Positions 24,406 to 33,680 of a stretch of DNA of 64,000 nt are shown one piece after another. Origin of the DNA: Halopenitus salinus (GTDB taxonomy: Archaea; Halobacteriota; Halobacteria; Halobacteriales; Haloferacaceae); the NCBI RefSeq assembly GCF_042662125.1, contig NZ_JBHSXL010000008.1, positions 124,001 to 188,000 on the forward strand. Reading direction: 5' to 3'. How positions within the stretch are numbered: the stretch's first letter is position 1; each line of letters starts with the position of its first letter. Under the pieces are notes generated by a model. The model ran no database searches. It saw only the letters and a list, made by a program, of their open reading frames with translations, and was not told the origin of the DNA. A program made the position numbers and the translations under genes.

Positions 24406-25749
24406 ATGAACCACGAGCGCTCGCGCGCGCTGTACGATCGCGCACTCTCGGTCATGCCGGGCGGCGTCAACTCCTCGGTCCGGGCGACGATCCCGTATCC
24501 CGTCTTCATAGAGCGGGGCGAGGGGGGCCACGTGATCGACGCCGACGGCAACCGGTACGTCGACTGGGTGATGGGCTATGGACCCCTGCTCTACGGCCAC
24601 GACGTCCCGGAGTCCGTGACCGCCGCGATCCAGTCGGCCGCCGCCGACGGGCCGATGTACGGGGCGCCGACGGAGGTCGAGGTCGAACACGCGGAGTTCC
24701 TCGCCCGCCACGTCCCGAGCGTCGAGCAGGTCCGGTTCGTCAACTCCGGGACGGAGGCCACCGTCTCCGCGGTGCGGCTCGCGCGGGGCTACACCGGCCG
24801 CGACAAGGTCGTGATCATGCAGGGCGGCTACCACGGCGCCCAGGAGTCGACGCTCGTCGAGGGCGACGCCGACGACCCGAGCCCCTCGACCGCCGGCGTC
24901 CCCGAGGAGTTCGCGAAACACACGCTGCCGGTGCCGTTCAACGACCCAGAGGCCGCCCGAGAGGTGTTCGAGGAACACGGCGAGGACATCGCCGCCGTGC
25001 TCGTCGAGCCGATCCTCGCGAACATGGGGATCGTGATGCCGGTCGACGGCTACCACGAGACGCTCCGGGAGCTGTGTGACGAGCACGGCTCGCTCCTCGT
25101 CTTCGACGAGGTCATCACCGGCTTCCGGGTCGGCGGATTGAGCTGTGCCCAGGGGAAGTTCGGCGTGACCCCGGACGTCACGACCTTCGGCAAGATCGTC
25201 GGCGGGGGCTTCCCCGTCGGCGCCATCGGCGGCCGCGCGGAGATCATCGAGTCGTTCACCCCGTCCGGCGACGTCTTCCAGGCGGGAACCTTCTCCGGAC
25301 ACCCGGTGACGATGGCGGCCGGCAAGGCCTACCTCGAGTACGCGGCCGAACACGACGTCTACGAGCACGTGAACGATCTGGGCCGTCGACTCCGAAAGGG
25401 GATCACGGAGATCTGTGCGGACCAGGCGCCCTCCTACACGGTCGTCGGAACCGACTCGCTGTTCAAGACGATCTTCACCCGCGAGGGGCCGGCGCGGTCC
25501 GACCTCGGGGAGTGCTGTACGGCCGGGTGCAGACAGGATCCCGACTGTCCCCGCTACGAGTACTGCCCGAAGACGGGCGCCGACGTCGCCCGCGCGGGGA
25601 CGGACCGATGGGAGCGGGTCTTCCGCCAGGAGATGAAGGAACGCGGGATCCTCCTTACGGGCAACCAGTTCGAGAGCCAGTTCGTCTCCTACGCCCACAC
25701 CGACGAGGACGTCGAGGAGACGCTCGAGGCGTACAAGCACGCACTCTGA
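24406..25749 (+). CDS. hemL: glutamate-1-semialdehyde 2,1-aminomutase
   Basis: This 447-residue PLP enzyme makes 5-aminolevulinate in the C5 heme pathway. The PLP lysine is K263 in TTFGKIVGGGFPVGAIGG, and LVFDEVITGFRV is the cofactor-binding Asp motif. The N-terminal gate region MPGGVNSSVRA is present. Unusual is a Cys cluster at residues 370-387 (C370, C371, C375, C381, C387) inserted before the C-terminal domain and absent from E. coli HemL. It could bind a metal or be a lineage marker. The gene opens the hemL-hemC-sumT-hemD cluster. Confidence 0.95.
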   Translation: MNHERSRALYDRALSVMPGGVNSSVRATIPYPVFIERGEGGHVIDADGNRYVDWVMGYGPLLYGHDVPESVTAAIQSAAADGPMYGAPTEVEVEHAEFLARHVPSVEQVRFVNSGTEATVSAVRLARGYTGRDKVVIMQGGYHGAQESTLVEGDADDPSPSTAGVPEEFAKHTLPVPFNDPEAAREVFEEHGEDIAAVLVEPILANMGIVMPVDGYHETLRELCDEHGSLLVFDEVITGFRVGGLSCAQGKFGVTPDVTTFGKIVGGGFPVGAIGGRAEIIESFTPSGDVFQAGTFSGHPVTMAAGKAYLEYAAEHDVYEHVNDLGRRLRKGITEICADQAPSYTVVGTDSLFKTIFTREGPARSDLGECCTAGCRQDPDCPRYEYCPKTGADVARAGTDRWERVFRQEMKERGILLTGNQFESQFVSYAHTDEDVEETLEAYKHAL

Positions 25750-25860
25750 CGAACACGCGCTCCAGATCGACGCGCTGCGGGCCGGGCGCGTCGACCGGAG
25801 ACGGGCGCCCCGCGACCGGAAACTGGAGGCCTTTTCACGCCCGGGCGCCACCCTTCGGGT

Positions 25861-27045
25861 ATGACCCAGACCCTTCGGCTCGCCACGCGCGGCTCCGATC
25901 TCGCCGTGAGGCAGGCGACGGCGGTGGAGGACGCGCTCGCGAGCCGGCGCCGCGAGGTCGAGATCCGGACGGTCGAGACCCGCGGCGACCGGATCCCGGA
26001 CGCCCTCATCCACGAGCTGGGGCGGACCGGGGCGTTCGTCCGCTCGCTCGACGAGGAGGTGCTCTCCGGCGAGGCGGACCTCGCCGTCCACTCGCTGAAG
26101 GACGTCCCGACGGAGGGGATGGACGACCTCGTCGTCGCGGGCGTCCCGCGGCGCGCGCCGGCGGGGGATGTGCTCGTGACCGCGGACGGAAGCGATCTGT
26201 CGGATCTCGATCCCGGCTCCGTGGTCGGGACCGCATCGCTGCGCCGGACGGCCCAGATCCGCGCCGCGCGGCCGGATCTCGAGGTCGAGGCGATACGCGG
26301 CAACGTCGACACTCGACTCGAGAAGCTGCTCGCCCCCACGCTCCAGCGCGAGCACGAGGCGCGGATGGACGCGCGCGCGGAGGAGACGGCCGCGACCGCG
26401 GAGAGCGGGGGAGGCGGCGACGGAGGGGAAGAACACGCGTTCGACCGAACGATCGAGGAGTGGTTCGACTCGCTTTCGGACCTCGAGCGGGCGGCGATGG
26501 AGCGGGAGGTCGACCGCGAGTACGACGCGCTCGTGCTCGCGGAGGCCGGCCTCCGGCGGTCGAACCTGCTGCACTCGGTCCCGACCGTTCGGCTCGACCG
26601 CGAGGAGTTCGTGCCGGCGGCCGGCCAGGGTGCCATCGCGGTCGTCGCGTCCGACCCCGACGTGATCGAGACGGTCCGCGAGGCCGTCGACCACCCCCGG
26701 ACCCGCGTGGAGACCACCGCGGAGCGGACGATCCTCGCGGAACTCGGCGGGGGGTGCATCGCGCCGATCGGGATCAACGCGATCGTTCAGGGCTCCTACG
26801 TCCGGACGAACGTCCGCGTGCTCTCGCCGGACGGCACGGAGGAGATCGCGGAGACGCGTGATCTCGACGTCGAACGATACACGAAGGACGCGGTGGCGTT
26901 TGCGCAGGATCTCGCCGAGCAGGGAGCGGCGGAGCTGATAGAGCGTGCCCGCGAGGCGGCCGAATCGGACGGAGACGAGGGATCCGTCCGGGAGAACCGC
27001 GAGGACGAACCGGGTCGAGCGGACCCCGAAAGCGAGGAGCGATGA
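25861..27045 (+). CDS. hemC: porphobilinogen deaminase (hydroxymethylbilane synthase)
   Basis: This 394-residue enzyme polymerises four porphobilinogens. The catalytic Asp is D81 in VHSLKDVPTE, and the dipyrromethane cofactor attaches to C299 in LGGGCIAPIG. The core is of normal sequence, but there are two extra parts: an acidic Gly/Glu insert (about residues 164-219), located after the PTLQREHEAR segment, and a charged C-terminal tail. These explain the length above the usual 310 residues. It overlaps sumT by 4 nt (ATGA). Confidence 0.95.
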   Translation: MTQTLRLATRGSDLAVRQATAVEDALASRRREVEIRTVETRGDRIPDALIHELGRTGAFVRSLDEEVLSGEADLAVHSLKDVPTEGMDDLVVAGVPRRAPAGDVLVTADGSDLSDLDPGSVVGTASLRRTAQIRAARPDLEVEAIRGNVDTRLEKLLAPTLQREHEARMDARAEETAATAESGGGGDGGEEHAFDRTIEEWFDSLSDLERAAMEREVDREYDALVLAEAGLRRSNLLHSVPTVRLDREEFVPAAGQGAIAVVASDPDVIETVREAVDHPRTRVETTAERTILAELGGGCIAPIGINAIVQGSYVRTNVRVLSPDGTEEIAETRDLDVERYTKDAVAFAQDLAEQGAAELIERAREAAESDGDEGSVRENREDEPGRADPESEER

Positions 27046-27905
27046 GCGACGACTCGATACCCGCGGACGCCTCCGAGGACGCGTCCGGAAAGGTGTATCT
27101 CGTCGGCTCCGGACCGGGAGACCCGGAGCTGCTGACGGTTCGAGCCCGCGACCTGCTCGAGTCGGCCGACGTCGTCCTCCACGACAAGCTGCCGGGGCCG
27201 GAGATCCTCGAGGCGATCCCCGAGGAGAAACGCGAGGACGTCGGGAAGCGAGCCGGCGGCGAGTGGACGCCCCAGGAGTACACGAACCGGCGCATGGTCG
27301 AACTCGCGCGCGAGGGGAGACGGGTCGTCCGACTGAAGGGCGGCGACCCGTTCGTCTTCGGCCGCGGCGGCGAGGAGATGGAACATCTCGCCGCGTCGTC
27401 CGTCCCCTTCGAGGTGGTCCCGGGGATCACCTCGGCGATCGCCGGACCTGGCGTCGCAGGGATCCCGGTCACCCACCGCGATCACGCCTCCTCGGTCTCG
27501 TTCGTCACCGGCCACGAGGACCCGACGAAGCCCGAGTCGGCCGTCGACTGGGAGGCGCTTTCGGCCACCGGGGGCACCCTCGTCGTCCTCATGGGCGTGG
27601 GGAAGCTCCCCGAGTACGTCGACGCGCTCCTGGAGGCGGGGACGGACCCCGACACGCCGGTCGCGCTCGTCGAACGGGCGACCCGCCCCGGCATGCGGGT
27701 CGCGACGGGAACCCTCGAGACGATCGTCGAGGCGCGCGATTCCGCGGGTATCGAGCCGCCCGCGATCACCGTCATCGGCGAGGTGGCGGCGACCCGCTCG
27801 CGGGTCGTCGACTTCCTGGAGAACCCGACCGCGGCGCCGATCGACGGCGAGGGCGGGAACGATCAGGGACGCGGCGACGCGTCCACGGACGGTGACCGGG
27901 CGTGA
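27042..27905 (+). CDS. uroporphyrinogen-III C-methyltransferase
   Basis: This 287-residue SAM-dependent methyltransferase makes precorrin-2 for siroheme, cobalamin and archaeal heme. Family marks are VYLVGSGPGDPELLTVRA near residue 18, the second block VVRLKGGDPFVFGRGGEE and VVPGITSAIAGPGVAGIPVTHRD. It is a stand-alone SUMT/CobA without a CysG fusion; the last 25 residues are an acidic tail. It overlaps hemC and hemD by 4 nt each, so the four genes are co-translated. In many archaea this step feeds the siroheme-dependent heme route. Confidence 0.93.
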   Translation: MSDDSIPADASEDASGKVYLVGSGPGDPELLTVRARDLLESADVVLHDKLPGPEILEAIPEEKREDVGKRAGGEWTPQEYTNRRMVELAREGRRVVRLKGGDPFVFGRGGEEMEHLAASSVPFEVVPGITSAIAGPGVAGIPVTHRDHASSVSFVTGHEDPTKPESAVDWEALSATGGTLVVLMGVGKLPEYVDALLEAGTDPDTPVALVERATRPGMRVATGTLETIVEARDSAGIEPPAITVIGEVAATRSRVVDFLENPTAAPIDGEGGNDQGRGDASTDGDRA

Positions 27906-28648
27906 GCCGACGGGTTCGCGTCGCGGTCTTCCGGCCGGACGACGAGCGGATCGACGACGCGGTCGAGCTGCTCTCCTCGCTGGGGGGCGATCCGGTCCCG
28001 GACCCGATGCTGGCGGTCGAGGCGACCGGACGGACTCCGGAGGACGCGCCGTACGTCGTTCTCACGAGCAAGACGGGCGTCGAACTGGCCGCCGATCGGG
28101 GCTGGAAACCCGATCCGGGGACCACGCTCGCCGCGATCGGGCCGGCGACCGCCGAGGCGGCCCGCGGGGTCGGCTGGGAGGTGGACCTGGTCCCCGAGGA
28201 GTACACCTCCGCCGGGCTCGTCACGGCGCTCGAGGGTTCCGTCGATGGGGTCCGGATCGAGGTGGCGCGATCGGACCACGGCAGCGACGTGCTCACCGAC
28301 GGGCTGCGCGCGGCCGGCGCGGACGTCCACGAGACGGTGCTCTACCGGCTCGTCCGCCCCGCCGACGCCGGGCGGTCGACCGAGCTCGCCGCCGACGGCG
28401 AGCTGGAGGCGGCCGCGTTCACCTCCTCGCTCACCGTCGAACACTTCCTCGAGGCGGCCGCCGACCGCGGGATCGAGGAGGACGCACGGGAGGGACTCTC
28501 CGCGACCATCGTGGGCGCGATCGGCGATCCGACACGCGAGACGGCGGAATCGCACGGCATCGACGTCGACGTGGTTCCGGAGGAGGCGACCTTCGACGCG
28601 CTCGCGACGGCGGTCGTCGAGCGGGCGGCGCCGAGCTATCGCGAGTAG
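27902..28648 (+). CDS. hemD: uroporphyrinogen-III synthase
   Basis: This 248-residue protein closes the tetrapyrrole ring. HemD is weakly conserved, but the bilobal pattern is visible: ending of the first lobe with YVVLTSKTGVELAADRG and the second-lobe segments AAFTSSLTVEHFLEAAADRG and VGAIGDPTRETAESHGIDVDVVPEEAT. The GTG start overlaps the sumT stop (GTGA). Its place immediately after hemC and sumT is decisive. It ends the cluster; a separate TATA-like box for ligA follows. Confidence 0.9.
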   Translation: MSRRVRVAVFRPDDERIDDAVELLSSLGGDPVPDPMLAVEATGRTPEDAPYVVLTSKTGVELAADRGWKPDPGTTLAAIGPATAEAARGVGWEVDLVPEEYTSAGLVTALEGSVDGVRIEVARSDHGSDVLTDGLRAAGADVHETVLYRLVRPADAGRSTELAADGELEAAAFTSSLTVEHFLEAAADRGIEEDAREGLSATIVGAIGDPTRETAESHGIDVDVVPEEATFDALATAVVERAAPSYRE

Positions 28649-28728
28649 CGCGAGCGAACGGCCGGGACGAGCTGGGCAAGCCGGCCGAGCACGACCCCTT
28701 TTACACGATGGCGGTCACAGGTGGGATC

Positions 28729-30891
28729 ATGAGCGAGGACGCAGCCGGAACGGGGGAGGCCGAACGGTACGCCGATCCCGCGGAGAACCCCTACGTGCTC
28801 GATCCGCCGACCGACTTCGAGCCCGTCGAGAATCTCTCGGAGTCGGCGGCGGAGGCACAGGCCGAGCAGCTTCGCGAGGCGATCCGAGAACACGACTACC
28901 GCTACTACGTCGAGGCGGAGCCGATCGTCTCGGATTCGACCTACGACGCCCTCTTCGAGCGCCTCCGGGATCTCGAGGACGCGTTCGATCTGCGAACGTC
29001 GGACTCCCCGACCCAGCGCGTCGGCGGGGCGCCGGTCGACGAGCTGGAGTCGGTCGAACACGCCGCGGCGATGTTGTCGATCGACCAGACCACGGACGCC
29101 GCGGACGTCCACGAGTTCGACGAGCGGGTCCGGCGGGAGTTGGATGAGTCCGGGTTCGACCCCGAGGCGGTCGAGTACGTCTGCGAGCCGAAGTTCGACG
29201 GCCTCTCGATCGAGGTGGTCTACGAGGACGGCGAGTACGTTCGGGCGGCGACGCGGGGGGACGGGACGACGGGCGACGACGTGACCGAACAGGTCCGAAC
29301 GATCCGATCGGTGCCACAGCGGCTTCGCGGCGACCCCGACCGATTGCCGTCGTTTCTGGCCGTCCGCGGCGAGGTCTACATGCCGCGGGAGGCCTTCGCC
29401 GAGTACAACAAGGAGCTGCAAGAACGCGGGGAGGAACCGTTCGCGAACCCGCGAAACGCCGCCGCGGGAACGCTCAGACAGCTCGATCCAGACGTCGTGG
29501 CCGAGCGGCCGCTCGACGTCTTCTTCTTCGACGTGCTCGCCTGGGAGGACGGCTCCGATTCGGAACTCGCACGTCCGAAGAGCCAGTTCGAGGCGCTGTC
29601 GACGATCGAGTCGTTGGGGCTGCGGCGAAACGACCGGATCGAACTCACGGGGGAGATCGAGGACGCGATCGCCTACCGGAATCGACTACAGGAGGTGCGC
29701 GACGATCTCGACTACGAGATCGACGGGACGGTGATCAAGGTGAACGACCTCGACGCCCGGGAGGCGCTCGGAACGACCTCGCGGTCCTACCGGTGGGCGT
29801 TCGCCTACAAGTTCCCGCCGCGGACCGAGACCACCACGGTGGAGGACGTCGTGATCCAGGTCGGCCGAACCGGACGGTTGACCCCGGTGGCGCTGCTCGA
29901 ACCGGTCGACGTCGGCGGCGTGACCGTCTCGCGGGCGACGCTGCACAACCCCGCGGAGATCGAGACGCTGAACGTGAACGTCGGGGACGTCGTTCGGATC
30001 TACCGGGCCGGAGACGTCATCCCTTACGTCCCCGCAGTCGTGGAGAAGCGATCCGAGGGGGCCTTCGAGTTCCCGGAGAGGTGTCCGGTCTGTGACTCGC
30101 CGGTGGAACGCGACGGCCCGATCGCCTACTGCACCGGCGGGCTCGGCTGTCCGGCACAGCTCGAACGCGCGGTCGAACACTGGGCGCGTCGCGACGCGCT
30201 CGACATCGAGGGGTTGGGTCCCGAGACCGTCACGCAGCTCCGGGAGGCGGGGCTCGTCGAGTCGCTCGCGGACCTCTACCGGCTCGATCGGGAGGCGCTC
30301 GCGGAACTGGAGGGGTGGGGAGAGACGAGCGCCGAGAACCTCCTCGAACAGCTCGAGGCGACGACGGAGCCGCCGCTTCCCGACTTCCTGGCGGCGCTCG
30401 GGATCCCCGACGTCGGGGCGACGACCGCCCGCAACCTGGCCGAGCACTTCGGCACGCTCGACGCGCTCCTTTCGGCCTCCGAGGAGGAGCTTCGATCGGT
30501 CGATGACGTCGGCGAGACCGTCGCGGCGGAGATCCGGGAGTTCCTCGACGGGGAGCGGAACCGCGAGACGATCGCCGAGCTTCGCGATCTCGGCGTCGAC
30601 CCGAAACCGTACGGCGAGACGGGAGCGGCGGGCGGAACGGAACTCGAGGACGTGACGATCGTCTTCACGGGAAGCCTCTCCGTTCCCCGGGGCGAGGCCG
30701 AGGACCTCGTCGAGCGTCACGGCGGGAGCGCGACCGGCAGCGTCTCCGGCAACACCGACTACCTCGTGATCGGCGAGAGTCCCGGTACGAGCAAGCGACG
30801 GGACGCGGAGGCACACGGCGTGGAGACGATCGACGAGGAGGCGTTCGAGGGGCTGTTGGCCGAACGGGGGATCGAGTGGCCGCCGAAGTGA
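28729..30891 (+). CDS. ligA: NAD-dependent DNA ligase LigA
   Basis: This 720-residue protein is the bacterial-type NAD+ ligase. In order it shows the Ia domain (EHDYRYYVEAEPIVSDSTYD, binding NMN), the adenylation motif CEPKFDG with catalytic K155, the OB fold, a Cys4 zinc finger (CPVCDSP...CTGGLGC), helix-hairpin-helix repeats and a C-terminal BRCT domain (TIVFTGSLSVPRGEAEDLVERHGG). The start at ATG 28729 fits the TTTTACAC box about 27 nt upstream; ATG 28708 is possible. Haloarchaea are known to have this enzyme beside the ATP-dependent ligase, presumably through transfer from bacteria. Confidence 0.96.
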   Translation: MSEDAAGTGEAERYADPAENPYVLDPPTDFEPVENLSESAAEAQAEQLREAIREHDYRYYVEAEPIVSDSTYDALFERLRDLEDAFDLRTSDSPTQRVGGAPVDELESVEHAAAMLSIDQTTDAADVHEFDERVRRELDESGFDPEAVEYVCEPKFDGLSIEVVYEDGEYVRAATRGDGTTGDDVTEQVRTIRSVPQRLRGDPDRLPSFLAVRGEVYMPREAFAEYNKELQERGEEPFANPRNAAAGTLRQLDPDVVAERPLDVFFFDVLAWEDGSDSELARPKSQFEALSTIESLGLRRNDRIELTGEIEDAIAYRNRLQEVRDDLDYEIDGTVIKVNDLDAREALGTTSRSYRWAFAYKFPPRTETTTVEDVVIQVGRTGRLTPVALLEPVDVGGVTVSRATLHNPAEIETLNVNVGDVVRIYRAGDVIPYVPAVVEKRSEGAFEFPERCPVCDSPVERDGPIAYCTGGLGCPAQLERAVEHWARRDALDIEGLGPETVTQLREAGLVESLADLYRLDREALAELEGWGETSAENLLEQLEATTEPPLPDFLAALGIPDVGATTARNLAEHFGTLDALLSASEEELRSVDDVGETVAAEIREFLDGERNRETIAELRDLGVDPKPYGETGAAGGTELEDVTIVFTGSLSVPRGEAEDLVERHGGSATGSVSGNTDYLVIGESPGTSKRRDAEAHGVETIDEEAFEGLLAERGIEWPPK

Positions 30892-31018
30892 TGGGGGATC
30901 GACCGGCCGTCGGAATGACGAATGATCGAGCGGCCGCCGCAGCGCCCCGAGAGTGCGTCCCGTCGACCCTCGAGTCGACACCCACAACCCTTTATCCGAA
31001 CGGGAGGGATCCGGTGGT

Positions 31019-31933
31019 ATGACAGCCATCGATCTCTCCGGCGTCACGAAGCGGTTCGGCGACGTGACCGCCGTCGAGGACCTCGATCTCGCGGTCCGGG
31101 AGGGCGAGATCTACGGCTTTCTGGGCCCGAACGGGGCCGGAAAGTCGACGACCATCAACGCCATCCTCGATTTCGTCCGCCCGAGCTCCGGGTCGGTTCG
31201 CGTGCTCGGCCACGACGCGCAGGCCGAAAGCGTCGCCGTCCGCCGCAAGACGGGCGTGCTTCCGGAGGGGTTCGGCGTCTACGACCGGCTGAGCGGACGA
31301 CAGCACCTCGAGTTCGCGATCGACTCGAAGGAGGTCGACGCCGATCCGGAGGCGATCCTCGAGCGCGTCGGCATCGCGGGCGACGCCGACCGGCCGGCCG
31401 GCGGCTACTCGAAGGGGATGCGCCAGCGGCTCGCGCTCGGGATGGCGCTCGTCGGCGAGCCCGAGCTCCTCATCCTCGATGAGCCCTCCTCCGGGCTCGA
31501 TCCCGCCGGCGCGAGGGAGATGCGCGAGATCGTCGAGGCCGAGGCCGACCGAGGAGCGACCGTCTTCTTCTCCTCGCACGTCCTCGGACAGGTCGAGGCG
31601 GTCTGTGACCGGGTCGGAATCCTGCGGGAGGGACGGCTCATCGCGGAGGACTCGATCGAGGGGCTCCGGGAGGCGGTCGGCGGCGACGAGACGCTCGCGA
31701 TCACCGTCGACGCCGCGACGGAGTCGGACCTCGAGTCGGTCCGGGCGATCGAGGGCGTCGCGAGCGCGGAGACCGACGGCGAAACGGTCCGCGTGAGCTG
31801 TGAAAGCGGCGTGAAGACGGACGTGATCGCGGCCCTGGAGGACGCGGGCGTAGTCGTCCAGGACTTCGAGACCACGGAGGCGTCCCTGGAGGACCTCTTT
31901 CTCGCCTACACCGAGGGGGAGGTGGCCGAATGA
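31019..31933 (+). CDS. ABC-2 type exporter ATP-binding protein
   Basis: This 304-residue ATPase starts at ATG 31019, about 27 nt after the TATA-like CTTTATCC. It shows Walker A GPNGAGKST, a signature region SKGMRQRLALGMAL and Walker B LLILDEPSSGLDPAG. The C-terminal 80 residues form the extra domain typical of the CcmA/NosF-like ABC-2 group. The signature is SKGM rather than LSGG, as is usual in this group. The permease follows with a 4-nt overlap. The substrate is unknown. Confidence 0.88.
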   Translation: MTAIDLSGVTKRFGDVTAVEDLDLAVREGEIYGFLGPNGAGKSTTINAILDFVRPSSGSVRVLGHDAQAESVAVRRKTGVLPEGFGVYDRLSGRQHLEFAIDSKEVDADPEAILERVGIAGDADRPAGGYSKGMRQRLALGMALVGEPELLILDEPSSGLDPAGAREMREIVEAEADRGATVFFSSHVLGQVEAVCDRVGILREGRLIAEDSIEGLREAVGGDETLAITVDAATESDLESVRAIEGVASAETDGETVRVSCESGVKTDVIAALEDAGVVVQDFETTEASLEDLFLAYTEGEVAE

Positions 31934-32823
31934 GCTTCCGTGCCGTCGCGCGAAAGGACTTCCAGGACGCGGTGCGATCGCGGTGGATCTGGGTCCTCTC
32001 CGCGCTCTTCGTCGTGACGTTCGCCGGACCGGCGTTGATCCGGTACACGTTGGGAGTCGGGCTCGGCGACGCCGCGGAGGCGACGAGCATCGTCGTGTTG
32101 TTCGTCCAGTTCATGAAGGAGGGGACGGCGGTGCTCGTGCCGATCATCGCGATCGTCGTCGGCTACGCGTCGATCACCCGCGAGCGTGAAAGCGGAACGT
32201 TGAAGCTGTTGTTGTCGCTTCCCCACTCGCGCGCGGACGTCGTCCTCGGGAAGGTCATCGGACGGTCCGCGGTGGTCGCGTTGCCCATCGCCGTCGGCTT
32301 CCTGGCGGCCGGCCTCGTGTTGATCCCGGCCACGAGCGGACAGGCGATCGGGCAGTTCGTCGCCTTCGCGTTCCTGACGGTCCTCCTCGGCGTCGTCTTC
32401 GTCGGGCTGGCCGTCGGCATCTCCGCCGCCGCCGAAAGCGACAGACAGGCGATGGTCGGGTCGGTCGGGCTGTTCGTCCTGACGAACGTCTTCTGGGGGA
32501 CCGCGGCCTCGCGGATCGCATCGGCGCTTCAGGAGTACGCGGGCGCGAGCGTCCAACAGCGCTATCTGATCGAGTTGGGCTTCAAGCTGCTCAACCCGAC
32601 CGCGGCCTACAAGACGCTCGTCGACTCGCTGCTTTCGACACAGATGGAGGCTCGCCAGCAGCTGTTCGGGTTCTTCATCTTCTTCGATCCGGCGGCGGCG
32701 GAGGCGCTCGGCGACGAGCTCCCGGTCTACTTCACCGACCCGTTCGTCGCCGGGCTGCTCGCGCTGTGGTTCGTCGTCCCCGTCTACGTCGGGATGGTGT
32801 TGTTCGAGCGACAGGACCTCTGA
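31930..32823 (+). CDS. ABC-2 type exporter permease
   Basis: This 297-residue membrane protein has six predicted hydrophobic segments. Its N-terminus AVARKDFQDAVRSRWIWVLSALFV and the intracellular motif RERESGTLKLLLSLPHSRADVVLGK are the signatures of NosY-like ABC-2 permeases. It overlaps the ATPase gene by 4 nt and forms the exporter with it. Nothing nearby fixes the substrate. A strong GC hairpin follows the stop codon. Confidence 0.85.
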   Translation: MSFRAVARKDFQDAVRSRWIWVLSALFVVTFAGPALIRYTLGVGLGDAAEATSIVVLFVQFMKEGTAVLVPIIAIVVGYASITRERESGTLKLLLSLPHSRADVVLGKVIGRSAVVALPIAVGFLAAGLVLIPATSGQAIGQFVAFAFLTVLLGVVFVGLAVGISAAAESDRQAMVGSVGLFVLTNVFWGTAASRIASALQEYAGASVQQRYLIELGFKLLNPTAAYKTLVDSLLSTQMEARQQLFGFFIFFDPAAAEALGDELPVYFTDPFVAGLLALWFVVPVYVGMVLFERQDL

Positions 32824-32856
32824 GGGGTAGGTCCGGGGACCACGGGGCCCCGGGGC

Positions 32857-32881
32857 ACGCGAGCCCCGACCGGGCTCGCGT
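32857..32881 (+). terminator. GC-rich hairpin after the ABC-2 operon
   Basis: ACGCGAGCCC and GGGCTCGCGT are exact reverse complements around the loop CGACC. It lies 34 nt after the permease stop and before the TATA-like CCTATTTCC of the next gene. No T-run follows directly, so it may stabilise the mRNA end rather than terminate. Smaller GC palindromes (GGTCC-GG-GGACC, GGGGCCCC) sit just upstream. Confidence 0.4.
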
Positions 32882-32926
32882 CTCGCTCGCGAAAACCCTA
32901 TTTCCGCCGGGACCAACGGTGGGGTA

Positions 32927-33574
32927 GTGGCGACGTTTCAGTACCCGTGTCCCGGCTGTCGGACCACGAACAGCCTCCACGAGGCCGACTGCGAGTTCGA
33001 GGGGGTCGACTGGCCGACGATCGAGCGGGCCTACACGGACCTGCTTGCGGTGTTGACGCGCGCTCCCGCGGGGATCGACGAGTCCGATCTCCGCGAGGCG
33101 GTTCCCGGCGAGTGGTCGGGGCTCCACCGGGCCGCGCTCGGAACGCTCGAACGCGGGAATCGCGTGGTTCGAGACGGCGGGGGCGAGGGGATCGATCGGG
33201 AGGTGGTGAACGAGTCCGAATCGGACGACGGTGGCGAGCTGCGGCTGCTCACGGCGGCGGAGTTCAAGGAACTCGTCTCCGAGCCGACCCGCGATCCGGT
33301 TCGGACGATCTACGAACACGGATCGGTTCCGGGGTGTCACGACAACGCCGTCTTCGCGATGGTCGCGTGGTACGAGATGGTCGGGCTCTCCTGGTCGGAG
33401 ACGCGCGAGAACGTGATCGAGTGGCTCCACGAGTCGGGCGCGTGGGACCGCGGCGGCTTCGAGGAGTCGTCGCCGGGCGAGCTCGTCGACTCGAAACGCC
33501 ACGTCTACGAGGCGGGCTACGGCTGGAAGGAGAAGGCCCAGGCCGCAAAGCGCGTCATCGAGCGTCACGGGTAG
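32927..33574 (+). CDS. conserved haloarchaeal protein with N-terminal Cys motif
   Basis: I do not recognise a named family for this 215-residue protein. It begins with YPCPGCRTTNSLHEADCEF, a CxxC plus Cys arrangement that could bind zinc. The middle (about 25-85) looks like a winged-helix fold (LTRAPAGIDESDLREAVPGEWSGLHRAALGTLERGNRVV). The C-terminal part has SVPGCHDNAVFAMVAWYEMVGLSWSETRENVIEWLHESGAW. The start is GTG 32927, with a TATA-like box about 30 nt upstream. It is probably a cytoplasmic zinc protein; any DNA-binding role is a guess. Confidence 0.65.
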   Translation: MATFQYPCPGCRTTNSLHEADCEFEGVDWPTIERAYTDLLAVLTRAPAGIDESDLREAVPGEWSGLHRAALGTLERGNRVVRDGGGEGIDREVVNESESDDGGELRLLTAAEFKELVSEPTRDPVRTIYEHGSVPGCHDNAVFAMVAWYEMVGLSWSETRENVIEWLHESGAWDRGGFEESSPGELVDSKRHVYEAGYGWKEKAQAAKRVIERHG

Positions 33575-33680
33575 GAGAGAGGGAACGGCAGATCGGGAGC
33601 GAAACCGACGAGCCGCAGCGACGTCCGGATCCGATCGAGGCGCACGACACCTTTAGCAGGCCGCCCGTCCTCGCGAGGGT

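Noticed and set aside
26340..26520. HemC insert as a possible frameshift or fused domain
   Set aside because: The insert is in frame, acidic, and flanked by normal HemC motifs (D81 before, C299 after), so it is a halophilic insertion rather than damage.
32824..32926. GC palindromes after the ABC-2 permease as a mobile-element end
   Set aside because: No transposase, target duplication or second inverted end is nearby, so a transcript-end hairpin is the simpler reading.
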